From assembly GCF_016918015.1 (NCBI RefSeq), contig NZ_JAERMK010000006.1, positions 98,795-162,794 of the forward strand: a stretch of DNA of 64,000 nucleotides. The letters are read 5' to 3'. Origin of the DNA: Glycomyces sp. YM15. GTDB taxonomy: Bacteria > Actinomycetota > Actinomycetes > Mycobacteriales > Micromonosporaceae. The notes below the pieces were generated by a model, which saw nothing but the letters and a program-made list of their open reading frames with translations, did no database searches and had not been told where the DNA came from. The position numbers were made by a program, and so were the translations under genes. Shown piece after piece: positions 12,939-21,575 of this stretch. Each line of letters opens with the position of its first letter. Position 1 is the stretch's first letter.

Positions 12939-13882
12939 GCCAGGTCCTTTTCTTTGCGGCCGAAGAACACGAACTGCGCCAGGCTCAGCAGCAGGGTCGC
13001 GACGAGCAGCACGTACGACAGGGCCGAGGCGAAACCGATCTCGAGCTTGCGGAAGCCGGACTCGTAGATCTCCATGACGAGGGTCTGGGTGCTGCCGTAG
13101 GGGCCGCCGCCGGTCATCACGTAGATCTGGTCGAAGGCCTGGAGGGCGGCGATCATCGCGAAGACGAGCACGAACGCCATCGTGTTCGAGAGCATCGGCA
13201 GCGTGACGTTGCGCAGCCGCGACCACACCCCGGCGCCGTCCATGCGGGCCGCCTCGTAGATCGAGGTCGGGATGTCCTGCAGGCCGGCCAGGAAGATCAC
13301 GAAGTAGAAGCCGAAGAGCTTCCAGACCGCGACCAGCACGACCATGGGCATGGCCAGGTTCGGGTCCTCCAGCACGTTGCCGAGCTGGATGCCGAGGCCG
13401 CGCAGCCAGTAGTTGAGGAGGCCCACCTGCGGGTCGACGAGGTAGCTCCAGGCGAAGGCCGCCACGGAGAAGGAGACCACGAACGGCACGAACAGGGCGG
13501 TGCGGAAGAAGCTCCGGAAGGGCAGCCGCGGGTTGTTGAGCAGCAGCGCCAGGCCGAGGGCCGCGGCGACCGCCACAGGGGTGAACAGGACCGTGTAGAG
13601 CGCGGTGTTCGTGACGGCGCCCAGCAGGTCGGGGTCGGTGAAGACCTCGATGTAGTTCTCGAGGCCGACCCATTCGGGCTCGCCGAAGCCGCTGGCGTCC
13701 GTGAAGGACAGCCGCAGGGCCGAGAGCATCGGCCAGATCGTGAACAGGCCCAGGACGATCAGTGCGGGCGCGAGGAACGCGGCGGCGATCGCGGTGCGGT
13801 GCTTAGGGCTTTCGACGCGGCGGCGTCCCCCCAGCGGTGCGGGCGGGCGGTACCGGCGGCCCGTCGGTGGTGCGGTGGTCAT
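12935..13882 (-). CDS. Carbohydrate ABC transporter permease (MalF type)
   Basis: The first permease of the importer has 315 residues. A basic, proline-rich N-terminus (about 30 residues) precedes six predicted membrane helices; the docking loop reads SIYEAARMDGAGVWSRLRNVTLP. The ATG at 13882 has GGAG three to four bases upstream. The upstream gap to the binding-protein gene contains a strong hairpin, which may let the binding protein be made in excess over the permeases. Confidence 0.9.
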   Translation of the reverse strand: MTTAPPTGRRYRPPAPLGGRRRVESPKHRTAIAAAFLAPALIVLGLFTIWPMLSALRLSFTDASGFGEPEWVGLENYIEVFTDPDLLGAVTNTALYTVLFTPVAVAAALGLALLLNNPRLPFRSFFRTALFVPFVVSFSVAAFAWSYLVDPQVGLLNYWLRGLGIQLGNVLEDPNLAMPMVVLVAVWKLFGFYFVIFLAGLQDIPTSIYEAARMDGAGVWSRLRNVTLPMLSNTMAFVLVFAMIAALQAFDQIYVMTGGGPYGSTQTLVMEIYESGFRKLEIGFASALSYVLLVATLLLSLAQFVFFGRKEKDLA

Positions 13883-13909
13883 GGTCTCCTTCACTCCCCT
13901 TGGGGCGGC

Positions 13910-13934
13910 GGGGACGCCGAGGGGCGGCGTCCCC
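13910..13934. terminator. Hairpin between binding-protein and permease genes
   Basis: GGGGACGCCG and CGGCGTCCCC form a perfect 10-bp stem with a 5-base loop, 50 bases after the binding-protein stop. No T-run follows. An attenuator or mRNA-stabilising element is more likely than a full terminator, since the permeases follow on the same strand. Confidence 0.6.
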
Positions 13935-13983
13935 GTCGATCGCTGTCCTGTTTGACCGTCTCTTGAGGACGGCTGATCCGGGC

Positions 13984-15237
13984 CTAGAGCGCGTTCTGGA
14001 CGGTCTCCTGCGCTTCGGCGAGCAGCCCGTCGATGTCCTCGCCCGCGATGGCACGCTGGGTCAGCTCGTCCACGGCGGCGAGCACGTCGACGCTGTTGAC
14101 GACGCCCGGCAGCAGGGGCCGCCCGAGGTCGGCGATCTCGGTCAGCGCGGCGACGACCGGGTTGGAGTTGACCGCCTCGGCGGGCACGTCGGTGCGCAGC
14201 GGCGGCCAGCCGGAGCCGAGCGACCAGGCGGCCGCGTTCTCGTCGTTGAGGAAGAACGCGAAGAACTCCTCGGCGGCGGCGCGGGCGTTGTCGTCCGCGT
14301 CGACCGTGACGGCCATGGAGACGCCGATGGCCGACGCGGCCTGCGTCACGGGACCGGCCGGGATCGCGGCGATCGCGCAGTCGATGCCGTTCTCGGCGGC
14401 GATCGAGGCCATCCACGGACCGCCGATCGTCATGGCGGCCTTGCCCGCGCCGAACAGCTCGTCGGCGCCCACGCCGTCGATGCCCGTCGGCGAGATCTTG
14501 TCATCCACAATGGCCTTACGCCAGTACTCGAGGGTCGCGGCGTTCTCGGGCGAGTCGATGACCGCGTCGATCTCCTCGCTGACGATGTCACCGCCGTTGC
14601 CGTAGAACAGGGACGGCCAGAGTCCATTGGCGACCGTGGCGTGGTCGGGCAGGACCACCCCGTACTGCTCCGGCGTGCCGTCGCCGTCCTCGTCAACGGT
14701 GAGCTGCTTGGCGGTGGCGACCCACTCGTCCCAGGTGCCCGGGAACGCGGTGACGCCGCCCGCCTCGAAGAGCGCGGTGTTGTAGTAGACGGCCAGCGGC
14801 ACGAAACCGGTGGGCACGCCGTACTTGGTGCCCTCGACCTCGATCATCGAGACCGCGCCCGGGATGAGGTTCGCGGTGTTGGAGGAGTCGTCGGCGTAGA
14901 AGCCGGTGAGCTCGACGAACGCGCCTTTGTCGGCGTAGATCGGGAGCCGCTCGGCCGGCATCGCCACGATGTCGGGGCCCTCGCCGGCCGAAAGCGCCGT
15001 CAGCAGGGTGTCGTCGATGCTGGCCCAGGTCTTGACCTCGGTGTTGATCGTGATGTCACTCTGCGAGGCGTTGAAGTCGTCGACGATGCCCTGGAGGACG
15101 TCGCCGTCGGCCTCGGTGTAGCCGTGCCAGAACGTGAGGGTGGCCGGGCCGCCGACCTCGTTCTCCGAGCAACCGGAGCCGAGGAGCGCCAGCGCGGCGC
15201 TCCCGGCGCCGCCGATAAGAACGGTCTTGCGTTTCAT
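13984..15237 (-). CDS. Sugar ABC transporter substrate-binding lipoprotein
   Basis: This 417-residue family 1 extracellular solute-binding protein starts with a basic n-region and hydrophobic core ending ALLGSGCSEN, with Cys near residue 23 as the lipidation site (the lipobox is slightly atypical, with Gly at -3). The mature part begins ATLTFWHGYTEADGD, typical of sugar-binding proteins. GGAGGG upstream of the ATG at 15237 supports the start; the frame stays open further upstream but runs across the operators. It is the first gene of the importer operon. Operator-like palindromes lie 75-127 bases upstream, so LacI control is inferred. The ligand is unknown. Confidence 0.92.
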   Translation of the reverse strand: MKRKTVLIGGAGSAALALLGSGCSENEVGGPATLTFWHGYTEADGDVLQGIVDDFNASQSDITINTEVKTWASIDDTLLTALSAGEGPDIVAMPAERLPIYADKGAFVELTGFYADDSSNTANLIPGAVSMIEVEGTKYGVPTGFVPLAVYYNTALFEAGGVTAFPGTWDEWVATAKQLTVDEDGDGTPEQYGVVLPDHATVANGLWPSLFYGNGGDIVSEEIDAVIDSPENAATLEYWRKAIVDDKISPTGIDGVGADELFGAGKAAMTIGGPWMASIAAENGIDCAIAAIPAGPVTQAASAIGVSMAVTVDADDNARAAAEEFFAFFLNDENAAAWSLGSGWPPLRTDVPAEAVNSNPVVAALTEIADLGRPLLPGVVNSVDVLAAVDELTQRAIAGEDIDGLLAEAQETVQNAL

Positions 15238-15351
15238 TTCAGTTCCCTCCCACCGCGACTGAGAATCACAGGCGGTGCTGTCAATTGGTGGTGTGACTGC
15301 AATCGGTGACGTACAACGTCGAGGGGGTCCTGTACTGGGGGAACCGTCTTG

Positions 15352-15363
15352 TACAACGTTGTA
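15352..15363. promoter_or_regulatory. LacI-type operator in front of the ABC operon
   Basis: TACAACGTTGTA is a perfect 12-bp palindrome with the central CG typical of LacI-family sites. A degenerate half-site (TACAACGTCG) lies at 15312-15321, closer to the binding-protein gene. Confidence 0.75.
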
Positions 15364-15463
15364 AGTCTGGGAATCGTACGCACACCCCGCCGAGGCTGTC
15401 AACGGGACCCACCGTTCGTGTCCACTTCGTTTCCGATCTGTGACCGGATTCGCGACCATGGGC

Positions 15464-15493
15464 TTGACCTGCGGGCATTGATGGTCATACGAT
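15464..15493 (+). promoter_or_regulatory. Promoter of the beta-propeller gene
   Basis: TTGACC (15464-15469) and TACGAT (15488-15493) are spaced by 18 bases. The predicted start near 15500 lies just before the operator at 15509-15520, an ideal position for repression. Confidence 0.6.
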
Positions 15494-15508
15494 GTCCCGC
15501 ACGCATGA

Positions 15509-15520
15509 TACAACGTTGTA
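15509..15520. promoter_or_regulatory. LacI-type operator in front of the beta-propeller gene
   Basis: TACAACGTTGTA is identical to the palindrome at 15352-15363, 157 bases away. The pair could be bridged by one tetrameric repressor to control both divergent transcripts. Confidence 0.75.
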
Positions 15521-15535
15521 AAGATTGGAAGTCAC

Positions 15536-17635
15536 ATGCGAAGCCCTCAACTCCTCAGCCTCAGGCGAGGCGGCGCCGTGATCGCCGCCGCCGCCTTCCT
15601 CCTCGCCCTCGTCGCCGCGTCCATCGGCTGGTCCCCCGCGCCCGCCGCGGCCGTGACCACCGGCAACGGTGCGCTCGTCTACTCGCCCGCCGCCGGCAGC
15701 TCGTTCAACCCCGAAGGCGGCACGCCCGCCGGGACCACCTACGCCAAGATCATCGTGCTCAAGAACAGCGGCAGCGCCAACGGCACGCAGCTGGTCACGT
15801 TCGACAAGCTCGTGCTCCAGAACGGCGTGCAGGTCTACCCGATCTACCGCAGCACGAACAACGGCGCGAGCTGGAGCCACGTCGCCGACGTGAACCCGAG
15901 CGCGACGTTCCCGGCGCTGACCCGCACGGCCCAGCCGTTCCTCTACGAGGTCACCCAGACCACCGGGGACCTGGCCGCGGGCACGATCCTGCTGGCGGGC
16001 ATGGTCATGCCCGAGGACCGCTCGACGAGCCGCCTGGTCGTGTACAAGAGCACCGATCAGGGCACGAACTGGAGCTACCTGAGCACCATCGACTCCGGCG
16101 GCCCGGCCGTGTACGACCCGTCGCCGTCCTCGACCACCACCACGGTGTGGGAGCCCTCGCTCGCGATCGACGGGAACGGCGGCCTCGCCGCGTACTTCTC
16201 GGACGAGCGCCAGAAGGCGAACGGCGTGCTCCAGGCGATCTCCTACCGCCGCTCCACCGACGGCGGCAAGACCTGGGGTTCGCTGGTCAACGTCTCGGCG
16301 CCGACCAACCAGAGCGACCGGCCCGGCATGATCACCGTGACGAAACTGCCCGACGGCCGCTACATGGCGACCTTCGAGGTCGTGAACCGGCCCAGCCAGT
16401 CCCAGAACACCGCGCCGGTCTACTACAAGATCTCGGCCGACGGCCTGAACTGGGGTTCCACCAACAGCATCGGCACCCAGATCAAGCTGGCGAACGGCCG
16501 CGGCATCGGTTCTTCGCCGTACGTGAAGTGGGTGCCCTCCGGCGGCCCGAAGGGCATGGTCGTGGTGGCCTCGAAGTGGTCGCTCGACGGGAGCGGCAAC
16601 ATCGACGGCGGCCAGAACTTCTACGTCAACTACAACCTCGGCGATGGCCCGTGGGAGCGGCTGCCGATGGCGGTCACCTACGACGCCAGTGACACCCAGG
16701 GCGGGAACTTCAGCGGATTCGCGCAGGGCATCGACTACGGCGCCGACGGCCGCACGCTCTACCAGGCCGTGAACGTCGAGAACACGACCACCGACCTCAA
16801 CGACATCCGGGTCGGGTCGATCCCGCTGGACGCCCTGCAGTACGAGGCCGAGAACGCGACCTTGAACGACGTGTCCACCGTCAACCACGTGCAGGCCTCG
16901 AACGGGTCGAAGATCGGGAACATCAACAACAGCGGCAGCTACGTGCAGTTCACCGTGAAGGTGCCGACCGCCGGGACCTACACGATGAACGTCCGGTACG
17001 ACAACGGCTTCGGCTCGACCGCGACGCATTCGGTGAGCGTGAACGGCGGCTCCGGCTCGTCGATCAGCTATCCGGCCACTGTGGACTGGGCCCGGTACGG
17101 CTGGGCGCAGAAGACCGTCACGCTGAATGCGGGCACGAACACGATCCGGTTCACCAAGGGCACCGACTTCGCCGAACTCGACGCGATCCACCTGTACTCG
17201 AGCAGTGCGCTCGCGCCGGTCTTCCAGGTCGCGAACCGGGGCAGCGGCAAGTACCTGGAGGTGCTGAGCGCCTTGATGACCGACGGCGCGGCCGTGGGCC
17301 AGTGGGGCGACACGAACAACGCGACGCAGCGGTGGACCGTCAGCGGCGGCGCCACGGTGCAGTTGACCAACCAGAACAGCGGCAAGCTGCTCGAGATCCC
17401 CTCGGCGCAGACCGCCGACGGGGTGGACGCGGTGCAGTGGGGCCCGACCGGGAGCGCGACGCAGTCGTGGACGGCCGCGACCAGCGGCGGCTGGTGGACG
17501 TTCACGAACGCCAACAGCGGCAAGCTGCTCGAGATCGCCGGATGCTCCACCGCGGATGGCGCGGTCGCGCAGCAGTGGACCGCGAACGGCGCTGCGTGCC
17601 AGCAGTGGCGACTCGTGAAAGAGGGCATCCAGTAG
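15536..17635 (+). CDS. Secreted Asp-box beta-propeller protein with CBM and ricin-type domains
   Basis: This 699-residue exported protein has a signal peptide of about 39 residues (cleavage after APAAA). The sialidase-like propeller (about 40-430) carries Asp-box repeats S-x-D/N-x-G-x-x-W at 106-113, 172-179, 240-247 and a shorter one near 300. A CBM6/35-type domain beginning QYEAENATLND spans about 435-558, and a ricin-B-like (CBM13) lectin domain 565-699. The family is known for sialidases and other carbohydrate-active enzymes, but the sialidase Arg triad is not obvious, so the catalytic activity is unknown. A promoter and a LacI operator lie directly upstream. It probably binds or cuts a cell-wall or plant polysaccharide for the adjacent importer. 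Confidence 0.88.
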   Translation: MRSPQLLSLRRGGAVIAAAAFLLALVAASIGWSPAPAAAVTTGNGALVYSPAAGSSFNPEGGTPAGTTYAKIIVLKNSGSANGTQLVTFDKLVLQNGVQVYPIYRSTNNGASWSHVADVNPSATFPALTRTAQPFLYEVTQTTGDLAAGTILLAGMVMPEDRSTSRLVVYKSTDQGTNWSYLSTIDSGGPAVYDPSPSSTTTTVWEPSLAIDGNGGLAAYFSDERQKANGVLQAISYRRSTDGGKTWGSLVNVSAPTNQSDRPGMITVTKLPDGRYMATFEVVNRPSQSQNTAPVYYKISADGLNWGSTNSIGTQIKLANGRGIGSSPYVKWVPSGGPKGMVVVASKWSLDGSGNIDGGQNFYVNYNLGDGPWERLPMAVTYDASDTQGGNFSGFAQGIDYGADGRTLYQAVNVENTTTDLNDIRVGSIPLDALQYEAENATLNDVSTVNHVQASNGSKIGNINNSGSYVQFTVKVPTAGTYTMNVRYDNGFGSTATHSVSVNGGSGSSISYPATVDWARYGWAQKTVTLNAGTNTIRFTKGTDFAELDAIHLYSSSALAPVFQVANRGSGKYLEVLSALMTDGAAVGQWGDTNNATQRWTVSGGATVQLTNQNSGKLLEIPSAQTADGVDAVQWGPTGSATQSWTAATSGGWWTFTNANSGKLLEIAGCSTADGAVAQQWTANGAACQQWRLVKEGIQ

Positions 17636-17642
17636 CCGGCCG

Positions 17643-17680
17643 CCGGGGGCGGCGGGCGCTCGACGGCCCGCCGCCCCCGG
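17643..17680. terminator. Strong hairpin terminator between convergent genes
   Basis: A perfect 15-bp GC stem (17643-17657 with 17666-17680, 8-base loop) starts eight bases after the propeller gene stop. It has no T-run but could stop transcription from either side, since the lacI gene converges. Confidence 0.75.
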
Positions 17681-17886
17681 ACGGCGCGCAGGCGCGGCCC
17701 GCCAGGCGTCGCAGATCCGCTGCGAGACTTCGCTTCGAGTTCGGAGGTCCGATGTCCAAGGTCGAGGAGCCCGGGCGCGCAATGCGCCCGTCCTTCGGGA
17801 CCGCGAAGGGATTCGGTGCGCGAACGGCGCTCGGTGCCGCGGCGCCTCCGGCGCTCAGGTCGGCGGCATCGTTTCGCGCCCGTACC

Positions 17887-18900
17887 TCAGTTCCTCGGCG
17901 CCGACTCGCGCTCGACGATGGTGAAGTCCGCCAGCTCGGTTCGCGGCGGCTGCTTGGGGCCCGTCTCGGCGATGCGCTCGAGCAGCGTCCCGAGCGCGGT
18001 GCGCGCCAGCCACTCCCGCCCCGGGTCCACTGTGGTGAGCGAGGGGATCGAGTAGGCGGCCTCGTCGAGGTCGTCGAAGCCGATCACCGCCACGTCCTCG
18101 GGGACGCGGCGGCCGGCCTCCTGGAGCACGCGCATCGCGCCGAGCGCCATGGTGTCGTTGAAGCCGAAGACCGCGTCGAACGGCACGTCGCGGTCCAGGA
18201 GCTCGTGCATCGCGCGGGCGCCGTCGGCGCGGTGCCACAGGGTCGCGCGGACCACGAGCGAGGCGTCGTACGGCACGTCGTGCGCGGCGAGGGCCTCGCG
18301 GTAGCCGCGCAGGCGGAGCCGGGCCGAGCCCATGACCTCGCCCTCGTACTCGCCGATGACGGCGATCCGGCGGCGGCCCGAGGCCAGCAGGTACTCGGTC
18401 GCCGCGCGGGCGGCCTCGACGTTGCGCATGGTGACGTGGTCGCACGGCCAGTCGAAGGTGCGCTCGCCGAGGAGCACGAGCGGGAACGGGACGTCGAGCG
18501 CGCCGGCGTCCTCCTGGCCCATGCCGAGCGGGCTGAGGATGAGGCCGTCGGTCATGCTCAGGCGGGGGCTGCGCAGGAGCGCCAGCTCGCGGTCGCGGTC
18601 GCCGCCGGTCTGCTCGACGACCACCGTGAGCCCGGATTCCTCGGCGGCGGCGATGACCATGCCCGCGAGCTCGGCGAAGTAGCTCAGGTTGAGCTCGGGG
18701 ACGGCGAGCGCGACGGTGTCGGTGCGGCCGGACCGCAGGCTGCGCGCGTTGAGGTTCGGCTTGTAACCGAGCTCGGCGATCGCCCGCTCGACCTTCGCCC
18801 TGGTCGCGGGGCGGACGTGCGGGTAGTCGTTGATGACGTTCGAGACGGTCTTGAATGAGACGCCTGCCAGTTTCGCGACATCGCGCAAGGTCGCCGCCAT
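17887..18900 (-). CDS. LacI family transcriptional regulator
   Basis: This 337-residue repressor has an N-terminal helix-turn-helix (TLRDVAKLAGVSFKTVSNVI, residues 4-23), a hinge helix (PNLNARSLRSGRT) and a periplasmic-binding-protein-like effector domain. The ATG at 18900 is preceded by GGAGGTGCG; an upstream in-frame ATG lies in the operator and gives a non-homologous N-terminus. A near-palindromic copy of the operator (18927-18938) overlaps its likely -10 element (TAGAAT, minus strand), suggesting autoregulation. Its genomic position between two secreted glycoside-active genes suggests it governs the whole carbohydrate island. Confidence 0.92.
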   Translation of the reverse strand: MAATLRDVAKLAGVSFKTVSNVINDYPHVRPATRAKVERAIAELGYKPNLNARSLRSGRTDTVALAVPELNLSYFAELAGMVIAAAEESGLTVVVEQTGGDRDRELALLRSPRLSMTDGLILSPLGMGQEDAGALDVPFPLVLLGERTFDWPCDHVTMRNVEAARAATEYLLASGRRRIAVIGEYEGEVMGSARLRLRGYREALAAHDVPYDASLVVRATLWHRADGARAMHELLDRDVPFDAVFGFNDTMALGAMRVLQEAGRRVPEDVAVIGFDDLDEAAYSIPSLTTVDPGREWLARTALGTLLERIAETGPKQPPRTELADFTIVERESAPRN

Positions 18901-18926
18901 CGCACCTCCTCCGTTCCGCAGAATTC

Positions 18927-18938
18927 TACAACGATGCA
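18927..18938. promoter_or_regulatory. Degenerate LacI-type operator between lacI and the GH43 gene
   Basis: TACAACGATGCA matches the palindrome TACAACGTTGTA at 10 of 12 positions. It lies in the divergent promoter region 27 bases from the lacI start. Confidence 0.6.
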
Positions 18939-19059
18939 AACCGGGTTTGCCGGACCGCTCCCACGAATTCGCTCCGCAAGCGGCGGTCGATTCGGCGACA
19001 GTTTATCCGCACATTTCCATCAAGCGATACTTCGGCTTCTCTCACACCAGGAGACAAGG

Positions 19060-20529
19060 ATGTCCACCTCCATACTGCGGCGGGGCCGCACGCTGCTGGC
19101 GCTCGCCGCAGCCGCGGCCATGGCCGCCCTCGGCCTCGTCGCCGCGACCCCCGCGCCCGCCCAGGGCGCCGTGACCACCGGCGTCTGGTTCACCATCACC
19201 AGCGCCCACTCCCACCTTGCCCTCGACATCGAGGGCGCCTCCACCGCCGCCGGCGCCGAACTCGTCCAGTGGGGCCGCAATGCCGGCACCAACCAGCAGT
19301 TCCGGTTCGTCGACGCGGGCAGCGGCTACTACAAGATCCAGGCCCGCCACTCGAACCTCGTACTCGACGTCTGGGGCTGGGACGCCGCCGACGGGGCCGT
19401 CATCGCCCAGGCGTCGGACCAGAACTTCACCAACCAGCAGTGGTCGGTCACCGAGCACGCCGACGGCTCGTACAGCTTCATCAACCGCTTCTCGGGCAAG
19501 GCGCTCGACCTGTGGGAGTGGTCGACCACCGCGGGCAGCCGCATCTCGCAGTACACCTCCAACGGCCTGAACGCGCAGAAGTGGTTCCTGAGCGAGGCCG
19601 CGGACACCGGCGTCGCCAACCCGATCCGCTCCAACGGGGCCGACCCGTGGATCGAGTACTGGGACGGCTACTACTACATGTCCACGACCACTTGGGACTC
19701 CACAGTGATCATGCGCCGGGCGACGACCCTGGCCGGGCTCAAGACCGCTGCGGACTCGGTGGTGTGGAACGACTCGGGCAACGCGAGCCGCTGCTGCTCG
19801 CACTGGGCGCCGGAGTTCCACCGCATCGGCGGCGTCTGGTACCTGATGTACACCTCGGGGAACTCGCAGACGAACTTCGACGGCCAGCGCCTCCACGTGC
19901 TGCGCTCCACCGGGTCGACCCCCATGGGGCCGTATGAGTTCATGGGCACGCCGCTGCCGGACCAGTGGAACATCGACGGGTCCTATCTGGAGCTCAACGG
20001 CTCGCTGTACCTGCTGTGGTCGGAGTGGGTCGGCGCGAACCAGTCGATCCGGATCGCGGCCATGTCGAACCCCTGGACCGTGACCGGCTCGCAGGTGACG
20101 ATCGCGACGCCGACGCTCTCGTGGGAGACGGTGGGGGCCAATGTGAACGAGGCCCCAGTGGTGCTCCAGCACGGCGGCAGGACGTTCATCGTCTACTCGG
20201 CCTCGTCGTGCACGACGGACGACTACAAGCTGGGGCTGCTGACGTACGACGGCGGCTCGGTGCTCTCGGCGTCCTCTTGGGACAAGAGCGCCGACCCGGT
20301 GCTGTCGCAGGGCAACGGGGTGTTCGGGCCGGGGCACAACGGGTTCTTCGCCTCGCCGGACGGCTCGCAGCAGTGGATCGTGTACCACGGCAACCCGCAG
20401 AGCGGCCAGGGCTGCGGCTCGGATCGGGAGACGCGGGTGCAGCCGTTCACGTTCAACGCCGACGGCACCCCGAACTTCGGCACGCCGGTGGCCAGCGGGA
20501 TCGTCCTGAATCCGCCGTCGGGAGAGTGA
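19060..20529 (+). CDS. Secreted GH43-like glycosidase with N-terminal ricin-type lectin domain
   Basis: This 489-residue exported protein has a signal peptide ending about residue 37 (PAQGA). A ricin-B-like domain (40-180, with QW-type repeats) is followed by a five-bladed propeller. The three GH43 catalytic residues can be placed: base Asp195 in GADPWIEYWDG, pKa-modulating Asp306 in NIDGSYLEL, and acid Glu364 in NVNEAPVV. GH43 members are known arabinanases, arabinofuranosidases, xylosidases or galactan-active enzymes, and the exact activity cannot be told here. AGGAGACAAGG precedes the ATG. It is divergent from lacI and shares an operator with it. Confidence 0.88.
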   Translation: MSTSILRRGRTLLALAAAAAMAALGLVAATPAPAQGAVTTGVWFTITSAHSHLALDIEGASTAAGAELVQWGRNAGTNQQFRFVDAGSGYYKIQARHSNLVLDVWGWDAADGAVIAQASDQNFTNQQWSVTEHADGSYSFINRFSGKALDLWEWSTTAGSRISQYTSNGLNAQKWFLSEAADTGVANPIRSNGADPWIEYWDGYYYMSTTTWDSTVIMRRATTLAGLKTAADSVVWNDSGNASRCCSHWAPEFHRIGGVWYLMYTSGNSQTNFDGQRLHVLRSTGSTPMGPYEFMGTPLPDQWNIDGSYLELNGSLYLLWSEWVGANQSIRIAAMSNPWTVTGSQVTIATPTLSWETVGANVNEAPVVLQHGGRTFIVYSASSCTTDDYKLGLLTYDGGSVLSASSWDKSADPVLSQGNGVFGPGHNGFFASPDGSQQWIVYHGNPQSGQGCGSDRETRVQPFTFNADGTPNFGTPVASGIVLNPPSGE

Positions 20530-20869
20530 CGGGAGCGCGTTGAGCGCACCATGCGGGGTCGCGCCGTTCGCCTCGAGCGGGCGGCGCGGCCCCGCATTCG
20601 CGGCGGGGTCGAGTGCCCGTGTCGCGGCGGTCCTGGCCTGTTGCCCGCGTCGAGTTCGCGGGCTTCGGCCGTACGCCGGATCGCGGCGGCGCGAGGCGCA
20701 CCGGCCGGCTTCGAGCAGGCGGCCCTTGCCGCGTTTCCGGCGTTTCGCCTGAAAGCCCGATCGTTCGCGGCCGCGGAACAAGTGGCACGCCGGTCGGTTC
20801 AGCCGTTCGCCCGCAGCCCCGGCTGCCCCTTCGATCCCGAATCGCGGCGCGCGCTTCGGGCGCGCGCCG
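20530..20869. other. Non-coding gap between convergent genes
   Basis: This 340-base gap holds two strong hairpins at its ends (20551-20597 and 20844-20870) and a GC-rich spacer with no plausible gene. Both flanking genes end here. Confidence 0.6.
20551..20597 (+). terminator. Terminator of the GH43 gene
   Basis: A 16-bp stem with one G-T wobble (20551-20566 with 20582-20597) starts 22 bases after the stop codon. Confidence 0.75.
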
Positions 20870-20870
20870 C
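20844..20870 (-). terminator. Hairpin at the methyltransferase stop codon
   Basis: An 11-bp perfect stem (20844-20854 with 20860-20870) with a 5-base loop abuts the stop codon of the minus-strand gene. No T-run is present. Confidence 0.55.
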
Positions 20871-21496
20871 TACGGTTCGGCTCGCTCGACCTTCAGGACC
20901 CGGTAGCCGTTGGCGCTCGCGTGCTTGTCGACATCCCAGCCCTGCTCGGTGAGCCAGCGCGCGAGCGAGTCGGCGCCGAGGTGCTTGGAGACGACGAGCC
21001 AGGCGACGCCGCCGTCCTTGAGGCGCGGCAGCCAGGTCTCGAGCAGGTCGTGGAGGGCCTCTTTCCCGACCTTGATCGGCGGGTTGGACCAGATCTCGTC
21101 GAACCGCACGTCGGCCGGAACGTCCTCAGGAGCGGCGACGTGCACGGTGCCCGGGGCCTTCTCGGTGTTGCGGCGGGTCAGGTCGAGCGCGCGTCGGTTG
21201 ACGTCGACCGCCCAGATCTCGGCGTCGTCGCGCTGGGCGAGCACGGCGCTGATCGGACCGTAGCCGCAGCCGAGGTCGAGGAAGGTCCCGGCGGACTCGG
21301 GCGGCACGACCTTGTTGAGCAGCACGCTGGTGCCTGGGTCGAGGCGGTTGCCGGAGAAGACCCCGGTGGAGGCGGTCAGCTCGTACTTGACGCCGTCGAG
21401 GTCGAACTCGACGGTGCGTTCGCGGTCGTCGACTGCGGGCTGCTCGCTGAAGTAGTGCTCTGGCTGGTCGGCTGGGCCTTTGGACATGTCCCCCAT
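20870..21496 (-). CDS. RsmC/RlmG-like class I rRNA methyltransferase
   Basis: This 208-residue SAM-dependent methyltransferase has motif I FLDLGCGYGPISAVLA (about residues 69-84), motif II WAVDVN and motif IV SNPPIKVGK. N-P-P-x-aromatic/Ile is typical of enzymes that methylate exocyclic amino groups of guanine in rRNA, such as RsmC at G1207 of 16S rRNA. It corresponds to the C-terminal catalytic domain of E. coli RsmC alone, as is usual in actinobacteria. ATG codons at 21496 and 21487 are both possible starts; no clear ribosome-binding site discriminates. Substrate assignment is by family only. Confidence 0.85.
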   Translation of the reverse strand: MGDMSKGPADQPEHYFSEQPAVDDRERTVEFDLDGVKYELTASTGVFSGNRLDPGTSVLLNKVVPPESAGTFLDLGCGYGPISAVLAQRDDAEIWAVDVNRRALDLTRRNTEKAPGTVHVAAPEDVPADVRFDEIWSNPPIKVGKEALHDLLETWLPRLKDGGVAWLVVSKHLGADSLARWLTEQGWDVDKHASANGYRVLKVERAEP

Positions 21497-21575
21497 TGTC
21501 GCGCGCCGAGCCCGCGCCGGCCGCCGGGATCGGCCCGTAAGAGACCTGCGCCGTTCTCGCCCCCAGGTCCGCTGC

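Noticed and set aside
15485-17782. A 765-codon minus-strand frame opposite the propeller gene
   Set aside because: It is the complement of a well-supported secreted protein and is composed of Arg/Val/Asp-rich random-looking sequence. It also spans the operator and terminator.
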